The notes beneath the pieces are model-generated. The model searched no databases and was not told the origin of the DNA. It saw only the letters and a program-made list of their open reading frames with translations. The position numbers were made by a program, and so were the translations under genes. Source: Motacilla alba alba (lineage: Eukaryota > Chordata > Aves > Passeriformes > Motacillidae). Taken from it: a DNA stretch of 64,000 bases. This document shows positions 53,511 to 64,000 of this stretch, piece after piece (position 1 is the first letter of the stretch; every line of letters starts with the position of its first letter). The stretch spans positions 2,651,685 through 2,715,684 of the forward strand of contig NC_052019.1 in the NCBI RefSeq assembly GCF_015832195.1, given 5' to 3'.

Positions 53511-56190
53511 ATGAGATACAGCATCCCATATAAAAATTCCTATCCTCTAACACATCAGACTTTGTTTAGCCAACAGCTTTCTCCTAACACCATCTCATCA
53601 GTCACCAGCCTCGATGGTGCCCAACCTCTGCTACACAAGACTTTGAATTATTCCTTTTGGGAAGCATCCAGCTCGGTCCCACTATCAGGGGTTGGGTTTT
53701 GGTTTTTTTTTTTGTGTCCCAGTGGGTAATTTCATTAGGATGTGCCCCTGGAGACCTTATTCCAGGCTGAGTGTGCAGCTAGTGGGAAGAAAGACTTCTC
53801 GATGATGTATTTTCCTACCAAAATAGAAGCAGCATCTTTAAACACAAACAGATTTCAGCTTCCAGCACGGCAGTCCCAGGGCAGGAGATCGAACCAGCTT
53901 TAACTACTGAAGTCACACAGGGAAGAATTTGTGAAAAAAAAAAAGAAAAAAAGAAAAAAAAAAGTGTGGTTTCTGTATTACAGCAGCCACGTGCTCCAGA
54001 TGGATTCAATGCCATGTGGGCTGGTGAGAAAAAAAAAAATAACTTTGCTCCTCCCCCGAAACAGAAGTTGGAACAATTCACATCAAAACTGGATCAAGCA
54101 CAAAGCAAAAGTCACCAAATGCTTCAAAAGCAGTGAATTGTACCAAATTCAGATGTTAAAGCATCACTGGGAAATAAAACCCCCACAACGCCCTGTGGTA
54201 TGAAACTTGGAAAATGTATGTTAAAAATTGTGTAACACAGAATTTTTCCATATTTTTGCTCCCAAGAATAAAGACTGGGATAAATCAACAGCTGAAAGGG
54301 CTGCATGTCATCTTGCTGTGAGCCTTTGTTAATAAAAATCAGAGTATGGATGAAATCATTCAAGCTTGAAAGGAAGTGCAAATGTTTTAAAAGGTATTTT
54401 CCTTTGAAAAGCAAAAATCTGCCTCACGGTGAAGAGAAGGAGAAAATCAGTTCACGACATTTCTCTCCTTTTGTGACAGGGAAAATTTATTAAAATTATG
54501 ATTGCTGCATAAGGAAATAAAGTCATTTCATTCCAAGCAAGACATGGAGCACTGAGGAAGAATTCCTTCCCCTGCTAAGGCTCAAACCCCATGAGATTAC
54601 AAAGCAGGGATGCCCAGAGCACAGTTTGGGGACCAAAGGTGAGCCTGAGCATCCTGTGTCCCATCACTTAACCAGCTTTTCCAATTAAGCACCTCTTACA
54701 GATTCATCATGGGCTTCAGCAAGCTGACAGCCCTTCCAAAAGCCCAGAAACAGCCACTTTAAAAACAATGAAAACCCCTGAACACCTGCCTGAGGGATGA
54801 ACAAACTGGTGTCTAGCAGATATTATCTATATATTTTTTTTTAAGAGCAAATAAAATTGAAGCAGGGAGTAGATGTTTTAAAGCACTTAATGCAGAGCTG
54901 GGTTGCCAGCCATCATCTCACATCTAAAACATCTTCCCAAACGATACATTTCAGGATTCAAAGCCCATAAAAATAAAGAAATAGATATGAAATAGGTTTT
55001 GATGAAGCCTCTGGCTGCTTGGAAAAAGGACTTTTAACAGATTGAGCTCTGAAGCAAAACAGCAGCTAGGAAGCACCTCCAGCAAAGCTGACCTTCCACA
55101 GATCAACTGGCTCAAAACCAGTGCCAGACTGGGCTTCCCAATTTGTTTTCATGTTTTGGACACCCGTGAGAATCCTTGGTGAAACATTTTGGGGTGGTTT
55201 CTATGCTGCTCATGGCACAAAATTCATTTCCTGTGACCTGCCATTTAAGCAAACAAATCTCCATCCTGCCCAAGGTGTGTCTGAGCTCCAGGACAGCCAA
55301 ACTGAGCCTGTGGGAGGAGCTGGAGCAGCACCTCAAGGTGGGTTGAGGTCTCCTTGCCCCCCAGCACCTGCAGGGGGTTCTTCTTTCTTTTGAAGGTGTG
55401 GTGACCTGGCAGCAGCGTGGCCTGAGGCAGCTGGAGTTTCAGGTTGGTTTTTTGACAGTAAATGGTGTCTGTAAGGGACACCTGCTCTGGCAGTGTGCAA
55501 GCAGAATCCTCATCCTGAGTGTTCATCCCAAAACAGACTGGGAAGGAGAAAATCCACCCTTCATGGGGATCCCCAGGTGTTTCAGATGCTCCTGGGGCTC
55601 CCTGCACCTTCCAGTTTGGGAGAGCATTGAAGGCAGAGCTCCAGCCCTTCCAAATGATTTCATTTTTGCTCAGATTTAACTCTCACCCTCCAGACCCTTC
55701 ACACTGCTCTTGGTCACCACCTGTAATTCTGAGCTCATCTCTGGGATGAAGGCAGGGAGATGCTGAACATCCCAAACATTTCCACACACCTGAGTGGATG
55801 GATTAAAACACCAACACAACGTGAATCCTGACCAACTCCTCTCCTGGAAAACCCAACTCAGCTTCCACGTTACTGCACCACCTTTCTGCTGCTCAGTCCC
55901 TTCAGCCATTTCCCCCTCCTGCTGAGCTCTCACCTCTCCACAAGCTTCCTCTGCAAGGAGGAACCTTAAATAACTGAACCCAGATGGGATGCAGCTGCAG
56001 AGACCTCTCTGTTCAGTCCCACGTGTACCTCAGAAGCTCAGACGTCAGTTTAGGTGCCATAACATCCACTCATTTTGGGGGAGAAACAGCCACATTTCAT
56101 CCTCTAAACCAGTTTGTCTCAAATACAAAGTTTTTTACAAAATCATGGCCTTGTTCACATGATCTTGCTGATTTAGCAGGCTGGTCTAGT
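53511..56190. other. Non-coding stretch
   Basis: A-rich simple tract at 53935-53963. No exon or transposon recognised. Confidence 0.45.
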
Positions 56191-56199
56191 GGATTTAGC

Positions 56200-56282
56200 T
56201 AGTACACTGGCAGGGGGTTGGAATTAAATGGTTTTTAAGATCTCTTTCAACCCAGATTTTACGGTTCTGTGATTCTATGACT
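56200..56282 (+). mobile_element. CR1 LINE 3'-terminal scrap
   Basis: 'cactggcagggggttggaat' to 'ttctgtgattctatgact' is a CR1 terminus. Confidence 0.8.
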
Positions 56283-57074
56283 TCTCCACTCCCCTTGTAC
56301 AAGACTGGAAGCAGCCCATACTAATATTTTGTGTTTGTTTGCTTTTTAGTTTGGTTTTTTTTTAAATTAAGGACCAGGTCTAGTTGAATTTTGAACCTAC
56401 AAACTTCCTCTAGAGCGACAGCAGCTTGACCTTGTGCTTCCTCAAAGCTCAGCCCAAGGTTAAGACCTGAGGCTGCCAAGAATCTGCTGAGTGAGGTGCA
56501 GCCAAGCTGGGCACCTTCCATGGGGGAAAAAGAGCCATGAAGAGGTAAAACACAGCTTTATTGTAGGATAAACTCCAACTGTATTTGAAATGTTTCACTT
56601 TAAAGAGCTTCTCCCCTCCCTCCATCTCTGCAAAGAGAGAATTGCTCACCAAGGCACACAAACCACATCAGGTGGAAGCAGAACCTGGCCAAGCAGCTCA
56701 GACACAGCCCCCATGCCACAAATGCTCTCTGCAGCCCCAAAACGATGGATTACAGTATTTCCTTCCCCAAATATTGTACATTTCGCCTGGTACACCACCA
56801 CTTCATCACTACAGCTTACACCTGGGTAAGAGAGGACAGGAGAGGAAGGGAAAATGTCTTTTATATGGATGGGCCACCTAAAAAATGCATTAAAAATCAA
56901 GTTTGGGCATTAAATTCCATCAGCAATGGTCAACCAAATAAAGCTGTCCTCCTTGTCCAGACCTGTAGCGTTTTGCCCAGGGGTTTCGAGCTGATCTGAT
57001 AAGCTCTCACACCCCAACGTTACACCCCAGAATAGCTCAGCATTCCTTGGGAGGCATAAAAGGAGCAGGAGGCT

Positions 57075-57520
57075 GATGTGACAGCGTCAGGAACAAAAAA
57101 GGTTTAATAAAGGCAAAATAACAAACTCGAACCGATCCAGGTGCCACAGGCTTGTGCTCCTGGTAAAGACACCTCACAAAAGCGATCTGGCTTCTTTGTT
57201 CTGTGCTTTGCTACTCAATGGCCCAGGCGGGACCTTTTGGCTCATGGCCAATGAGCTGTCCCCAAACTTGAGGTGAAGCCCCCAAGGTCCTATCAGTGAT
57301 TTTCCTACCTTATCACTGGGAGAAAGTTCTGGGCTCTTTCCTTTTTGGGGGACAGAGGAAGGTTCTGCCACTCTGTCCATAGGGGGCACATTCCTACACA
57401 GACCACCCTTCCAGATCCCCCAAGCCATAATTTACCTCCTTCCCCAGCGAGCTCATCCCTTGGCTCCACAGGTACCAGCTGTGCCCTCTCTCACCCAAGG
57501 GTTGTTATATTTTGACAAAG
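57075..57520 (-). mobile_element. Probable LTR, reverse orientation
   Basis: 'ggctcatggccaatgagctg', 'ctgtccccaaacttgaggtg' and 'ctgtccatagggggcacatt' are in my memory part of a songbird LTR. On the minus strand it would run from TGTCAAAATA near 57515 to CTGTCACA near 57080. No clear target duplication. Confidence 0.45.
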
Positions 57521-57689
57521 CTCAGAGAAACTGGTGGAGTTTGTAAGAAAAATATCACATTTTGTGTCAGAACTGGAGGATTCACGCATCAAAAGCTTGT
57601 CTGGCTTCTCCCCAGCTGCAGCCAGGTATCACTTCCCATGAAATGCACCCACCTTAGGCCACCACAGCTGAAGGATCACTGCTGGAACC

Positions 57690-58250
57690 CTGGATGCTGA
57701 GAATTTTAGATTTTCTCTGTTGAAAGGCAAAGACCCTCAAAAAACACTATATTTGGCCTGAAGCCATAGAGAAAGCTTCCAAAATTGATTAATAACACTA
57801 AGATTATATGTGTGTAGTTTGAATAGAAGTGTGTAATATCACATAGTTAAAAACTTGAAAAGTTTTAAAATATAATAATATATATAAAGCTAAAATAGAA
57901 GTTTTAAAGCAGTAACTAGTCCTTCCTCACGTTCTTCTTCAAAACTTTAAGTAGTATTTTATAGTTAAACAAAAAGTCCACATTACAGGACATAAGTAAT
58001 TATTAAGTTAAAAGAAAAAAGAATTTAAGTGTAATTTCTTCATTAAATAGTTTTTCCTTTAAAAACATTATAAAGATAAATACAAAACCATTTCATAACT
58101 TGTTAGTAAAATACTATAGAACTCACAACCTGTAAGATTGTCATATAAATAAAAATTAATAAAAATCTCAATCCAAACACAAAATACCATCTCAACACAT
58201 TTAATCCCAACCCTAAAAAACATTAAAAAAAATTTCAAAAAAAAATCAAC
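57690..58250. mobile_element. AT-rich LTR-like segment
   Basis: 'tggatgctgagaattttaga', 'ctatatttggcctgaagcca' and 'gaatagaagtgtgtaatatc' resemble a songbird LTR. The rest is very AT-rich low-complexity sequence. Boundaries and orientation are uncertain. Confidence 0.4.
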
Positions 58251-58349
58251 GGAACACAGCTCTGGGAAATACACAAAATAATTAATTTTTCCAGCCTGCC
58301 TTATCTCCCTGTGCACATCCACGTACAAAAATCCCCAACCCAGATATGT

Positions 58350-59055
58350 CTGCCCTCAGAATGACTCTGTGTGAAAAGGGAACAGGTTCCTGACCAAGCA
58401 CAGGCAGTTCTGCACCACATCCATGTGTTTAATGCACCACAAATCCATCCCACCACCAACCGGAGCTGCGAGGGGTCCACGTCTCCCTTGCCAAATTCCT
58501 GTGCAATTTTTCATTCTTTCTTTTTCATCATTGCATAATCCAGGGAAGGTTTGCACAGCAATGTCAGAGGAGAAGTCGCTGGTGCAGAGAGAGGAAAACA
58601 CGGGTGACGGTGCCAGCCTGACAGGGGATTTCCATGCTCTGCTCTTGGAAAGGCCTGATAAGATGGATGTATTTGTTTGAGCTTTCAGCAAGGAACCTCA
58701 AGGATTTGGATTACAAAATCCTTCAATAACGTCACGAGAACTGAGTTCTGGAAAAGGAGGCAGGAGAAGTTAATGGTGTTAGCAACTGACCTGGCTAATC
58801 CCACTGCTGACCTGCGTCTGGCTGGGCAAACGCATTCTGAAACCTCCTTGTGGTCTTGGGGAAAGACAATGCAATTCCAGTTGAGTGCAATTCCAGAATT
58901 TCATGGATTTTGGTTCGTATCAGCTGGGACCAGATGTTCTCCTCTGGCCCCTCCACCTGCAGTGCTTGGTAATGTGAAAAAATGTCACCAAAGCAGCTGC
59001 ACTTGTGTTTTACCAACAAACCCAAAGCACATCTGATTGAATTCCCTCTTCTTTT
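58350..59055. other. Non-coding stretch
   Basis: No exon or transposon recognised. Confidence 0.45.
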
Positions 59056-59059
59056 CTGT

Positions 59060-59185
59060 CGGAAGGGATCTGAAAGACAATTTAGTTCCATGCTGCTGCC
59101 ATGGGCAGAGACACTTTCCACTAAACCAGGTTGCTCCAAACCCCATCCAGCCTTGAGCGCTCCCAGGGATGGAGCAGCCAATCTG
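59060..59185 (-). mobile_element. CR1 LINE 3' fragment
   Basis: 'tgtcggaagggatctgaaag' through 'catgggcagagacactttcc' to 'ccagccttgagcgctcccag' is reverse CR1. Confidence 0.88.
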
Positions 59186-62100
59186 CCCAAATGAAGGCTG
59201 TGTTTTATTGAAAATGTGAATCAATTCAACCCTCCTGCTGGACCAAATACAATCAAAGCAGGGATGTATTTGGAGACATCAACATGGAGAAGTTTTGCTC
59301 CTATAGGTGCAGGCCCATCAATGTCAGCAGCAGCTGTGCTTAGCTGCAATAAACTAAAATTAAAAAATTAAATTAGCATGGCTTGATCTCAGTGGAGGCA
59401 AGTTGTTGAGGAAGCCCTCAAACTTAGCAACAAGCAAACACAACTAAAAACCTAAACTGACTGCAGCTGCAACCCTCCTGAAAGCTGAACCTGTGGTTGC
59501 TACACCCTGGCAACGTATTTATGAGGCAACCACCCCTTTGGTGCAGTTTCCCATCTGTTCAGGCAACAGGTACATCAGTTGCTGGTATCAGTTCTTCAGG
59601 ACTGAATTTCAATAAAAATCGCACGTCTCAGAAGGATGTGAGAGCAATTGATGTCTGTGCACTGATAGTTATGCCTAATTAACATAAAAATGAGGTTTTC
59701 CTAATCACCTGCAAGAGGAAACCTGCTTGCAGAACAAGCTACTGGGAAAAAAAAAAATAAATTACTCCTCAGGGAGGCAGTTGTCAGAAATAAGGAGGGT
59801 GGATGTGTTTATTTATACCCAGCAGCTCCAGGTAGGGGCTGCAGGTCCTGACATGCTGCCTGGAGTGGTTTCTGCAAGGAGTTTTCTCCTTCCTGTCCCC
59901 GTTCCATGCTCAGCTCCAACCACCCAGTGCTGGAGGTGTGCGCTGGGAATGAGGGTTTGCACTCTGTGCAGCAGCCCCTGCAAATCCCAGGGTGTTTTTT
60001 AGGATGCAGCAGGCCAGGTCAGCTCACCTCAGCAGTATCAAATTTCACGTAGAAGGTTGAAGCTTCACAGCAAAGAGGTGGGGAGAAGTGCCAGTGGGAT
60101 TTAGGAGCATCATTCACTTGTGATTTATGATCTCTGGGCAAACTCTGTGTTTCCAAAACATACTCCAAGCATCAGCCTGCACATCAGCAGGTCCCAAAAT
60201 GTGACAGCAATCTTTGAAGGGTTCAGAAGCATTGCAGCTGGTGGTGGCTTTGACCAAAACTGCAAATCCAAGTGGAGAAAAAACCACTTTGGCTAATCAA
60301 AGCAAAATCCACCAGGATGAAGCAGTGCAGGGCTGAAACGAGTCCTGACCCACCACCTCCTGTCTCAGCTCAGGAAGTTTGGTCACAACTGCACGTGCCT
60401 GAGGAGAAGATGAAGCTGTGGCACTTTTTTGAGGAGCAATCCTCGAGGGAGAGGCTGTGGGACCGTGGCCAGCCGGCGCTGGAGGGCACCCCTGGAGGGG
60501 AGCACCAGCAGCACCCCGGTGATAAACGAACTTTCAAGTTATTGAGAGAACAAACACCAGAGGAAGGAGCCAACCACAATTACTGACTTATCTCTCAGGA
60601 AAGACATTTCAGTTATTGTGGGTAGCACCGAAAACAACAGCTCGGTGACGGGCGCTGCTGGAACCGGTGGAGGAAACCACACGTGTTGAGCTCTTCTGCA
60701 AACCCACAGGGCATGCCAGCGTGGCTCCCACCTCCCCAAAAACTGCTGGCAACGCAGCTGGAGGAGGATATGGATGGTGCAGAGGTTGTGGATGGCTTTG
60801 GATGGGCTTTGTTGAAAAAAGACCTGTGGTTTTAGCGCTCCCCCTCTCAAAAACAGGGCACTCGGCACTGCACTGGTGTCAAGGGAGTGTCCCCTCCACA
60901 CCTTGAGGGTTTCTGCCCTTTTCAGCAGCTCTGGCAGTGTTTTGCACACTCAAATACAGCTCCACACGATGCCACGTCTCCATCACGCTGAGCACCTTGC
61001 TCTGATTGCTTTCAACACACACTGGTGCTCTCCCCAACCCAGGACCTCACAAACTGATGCTCCACCCGTCCCATCGCTCACACATGCCCCTGATGCTCTG
61101 GGGGCAGAAGTTCCCCCAGTTTTCCCCATCAAAGTCAATTTTTCAGAAAATAAATACATTACACAAAGGATTGCAAGATGAACAACCCAGTGTATTTGCC
61201 TTAACCTTTTCTACTCTCTACAAAAAGGAAGTAAGAGAATTGCAAGCAAATTTTTTAATGCCATCAGATTTAGTCAAATTTAGTGAGGACACCAGATTTA
61301 GCATCAGTGCAGAATTCAGAATGACACAAAAAACTTGATTTTTTATGTGAAACCTGAAGGCACCCAAAATTCCAGTAATTCTTTCCTTCCTATTTCTATT
61401 CCTGCAAGACACCATAATTTTAAATATTGGATAATTTGAGTCTGCAGCTTGAAGGTTCCTCCAAAACACCAGCTCCTTTTGGAGACAGACTGATGTCACT
61501 GTAGCTCATTTGCTTAATTAGTGATTTACAGAAAGATCTCTTTAGGAGAAGGGGAAACTTTTCAAATGAAGAGCTCCAAGTGCAGAATCAAGAGACCATC
61601 CCCAATGACTGTTTACTCCCATCGTATACATAATTTTGGGCCACACTACATCAATCAGCAGCTGTGACTGATGCCATTACACCTCCTAAATAAAAAGTGA
61701 ACTCTGCAAGAGGCCAAGCACAACTGAGTTTTCCCTAAGAGGAGGATGTTGCTTTTACAAAATCGTGCTGGGATGAGAAGTCAGCGCACAGAATAAACAC
61801 ACAAATCCCAACACTGCTGCACAGAGCCCTGGAGGAGTTTTCCCCTTATTTCAGCATTTTGTTTTTATCACTGCAGCCTTCCTTCCCCCAAGCACTTGGC
61901 TTTTGCTGACCGCTGCACCCCGGCACACAAATCCTCCTCCAAAGGGTGCTGGGGTACCGTGGAGCACGGGGAGAGGGCTTGCAAAGATGTGCACGTTGCG
62001 AGGAACAATAATTCATGCAAATCCCTGCTCCAAGCAAATTCCACAGCAGTGCATCTTATCACAAGCCAAACAAAAAGCAGGAATAGGCTGGAGAACGGTA

Positions 62101-64000
62101 AAGCCGCCTTCAAAGAATTTGCTCTTGTTGCAGCTTGAACTTCCCCCTCTCCTTCCAACAACTCTCTGCCGACACCAAAAACCAAGCAGCCATTAACTGA
62201 ACCCATTAGTCAGAAGTGAAAACCCAAATTGTGAGAGGAAGCAAAGCCTCTGTTCCAGTGGATATTTGGGAGTCTCTGTGGTGACCCTCTTTGCTTCAGG
62301 AAGAGGAGGCAGAGACCAGCAGTGACCATCTCACCCTCCTGACGATGCCTCCGAGCACAACCACCAAGCAAGGCAAGAATTCAGGTATAAAAGCAGCACA
62401 AAAACTACTTATAAATCCATTTAACTCTGCTCGCATTTGTATTTTCTTCTCCAAGTTTGTACAGCAATTTACTGCTTTTAAATCAGGGATTTTCCTCTGT
62501 TTCATCCATCAAGAACTGAGCACTCTCTTGCCACATTTGGAGACAGACCAGCTTTCCACAGACGCTCAAGATGATGAAAATAAACGAATAAAATATATCT
62601 TTAGTTCAAGTTTTCTTCTTTTTTTTCCTGAGATTGCAAGTTAGAACCTGAATTCCAACCCAACCACTGGGTTTCAGCAGAACAAAAAAATCCCTGTGCT
62701 GAGCGCTCTCAAATAAGAGTCATGTCCCTTCCAACTCTGCACCAACAGAGACCTTATTATCCTTTGGGGGAGGAAGTCAGATTTTTTCCACTTAGTTACG
62801 TTCCCAGGTAGTTCTTAAATAAGATTTCCCTTCCATCTGTGTTTAAAGGGACACTTTAGCACAAGTTATTGCTTGGCCATAGAGCCATGGCTGTGTACTG
62901 AACCCCAAAATAGAGTGATGGCCACTGGCCAGCATAATTTTATTTCAAGGATAGGACAAATGAGAAGATGCCAAAATTAACAGCTCCTCTTCCTACCTTA
63001 ATTATCATCAGTCAATCGTCCACCTGCACGTCATTAGGAGCCCATAAAGGTTCTTCCAGTGCTGCCCCCTGGAAACAAACAAACAAAAAAAGCTTTTAGA
63101 ACCAAAGAAGACAAACACAGCAACAACTTAGGGAAACAGCATTTTTACTGCTGCCAGCAAGGCAATTCCACTCCATTTCACCAGATGCAAAATGCAATTT
63201 TTTTATTATTGCTCAAGCTATGGACACATTCGAAAAAATGAAAATAACTTTTAAGTACAGAAAGAAAAATTGGGAGTTTCAGGGTTAAAAGCGCTTTTGG
63301 GAAGAGGTGGCAGGAGGGAATTACAGAGCAGCAGCAGTTACAGAGAAAGGGACTCTGATATTCCCAGATGCACTGCTGTTTGGGAAAAGCAAATAAAGCG
63401 TAGGAGGGTCCAGAGCTAGAGGAAATAGATAATTGCTATTGTAGTGAGGGCTCTTCTGAGGGTGTATTTCCCCAGACAAAAGTAGTTTGGGCATTGGGAA
63501 AAGCAGTTCTGTGTGCTCATTTACTCCCGCCCCAAGGGAAAGGGACAGAAAGCCACATGGAGGTCACCGGGATTTCTGGTGGCCACATACCTGTGGAACA
63601 GCCACCAGCAACTTCCCCAAGCCCAAACCTCTCTGGATACAGACTCTGGCTGCAGGATCAAGTGTGATCCTATAAGGAACAGGCTGGAGACCTGCAGGGA
63701 TGGTTGTGATGTCCTCACACTTGCACAAACCACCTCCCTCCCCACCAGCTCCTGGGTTTGGGTTCCTGGCTCCATCAGCACAGCCACACCACAGGGGCTC
63801 ACAGTTTACCTGCCATGTCCACATTGCTCCTGGCTGTTCCCCACTTTCACAGGACCAGCCAAATTGTCTTCACTCCCTGCCTCTCAGTTCCCCTTCCTGA
63901 AATATTTTTTACCCACATCAGCTTTGAGGCAGCAGCAGGCTCCTTGCAGGATTCTGCAGAGCCAACCCCCAACTAATCCCATCATCTGGGCTGCTGCTAT
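59186..64000. other. Non-coding stretch to the window edge
   Basis: About 4.8 kb with no exon, RNA gene or transposon that I can support. A slightly CpG-richer part lies around 60435-60670. Short frames here have no recognisable domain. Confidence 0.45.

Noticed and set aside
63521..63824. Possible untranslated or coding exon near the right edge, with a GGCAG|GTAAAC donor on the minus strand
   Set aside because: A single donor-like string without a supporting acceptor, homology or CpG context is too weak to call.
1..64000. CRISPR array, toxin, phage or biosynthetic system
   Set aside because: All repeat arrays seen are vertebrate minisatellites or microsatellites without unique spacers, and the window has split vertebrate exons and CR1 throughout.

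Overview
The window is vertebrate nuclear DNA, almost certainly from a bird and probably from a songbird. It carries dozens of CR1 LINE fragments, whose near-3' signature reads 'gaatggtttgggttggaagggacc' split across copies on either strand. It also carries several LTR types that I associate with passerine genomes. No prokaryotic genes, CRISPR arrays or operons are present.

The only gene I can support is PTPRA, receptor-type protein tyrosine phosphatase alpha, read right to left on the minus strand. Nineteen coding exons lie between 26465 and 29. All join in frame with consensus splice sites. They encode 737 codons plus 2 bases: signal peptide and start codon (exon 1), a short Ser/Thr/Pro-rich N-glycosylated ectodomain (exon 2), an 18-base microexon (exon 3), the transmembrane helix (exon 4), the juxtamembrane region (exons 5-6), catalytic domain D1 (exons 7-14) and most of domain D2 (exons 15-19). 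The window edge cuts the gene just after the D2 active-site cysteine. By comparison with the mammalian protein about 70 C-terminal residues lie beyond base 1. D1 has all the catalytic residues: the KNRY loop, the WPD aspartate and the [10 protein letters not shown] loop, which is split by an intron. D2 carries the family's known weakening changes, Val in place of Tyr in the KNR loop and WPE in place of WPD.

The introns (1-25.6 kb) are crowded with repeats. These include a 20-copy, 30-bp minisatellite close to the acceptor of exon 17, solo LTRs with target-site duplications, an LTR still joined to a tRNA-Trp-like primer binding site, CR1 fragments, a (TTCTA)n array and an AT-rich expansion. 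There are also two pairs of intronic segments that are about 98-99% identical.

From 26.5 to 64 kb I find no convincing protein-coding exon. This stretch is either the long 5'-untranslated intron region of PTPRA or intergenic DNA. It holds CR1 and LTR fragments, two minor tandem repeats and three small CpG-rich patches: about 29.9-30.2 kb with a palindromic CRE, about 34.5-35.0 kb and about 45.85-46.1 kb. These are the best candidates for promoters, enhancers or untranslated first exons. I found no new biological system. The most useful observations are the microexon, the parallel exon structure of D1 and D2, the intronic duplications and the minisatellite beside a splice acceptor.
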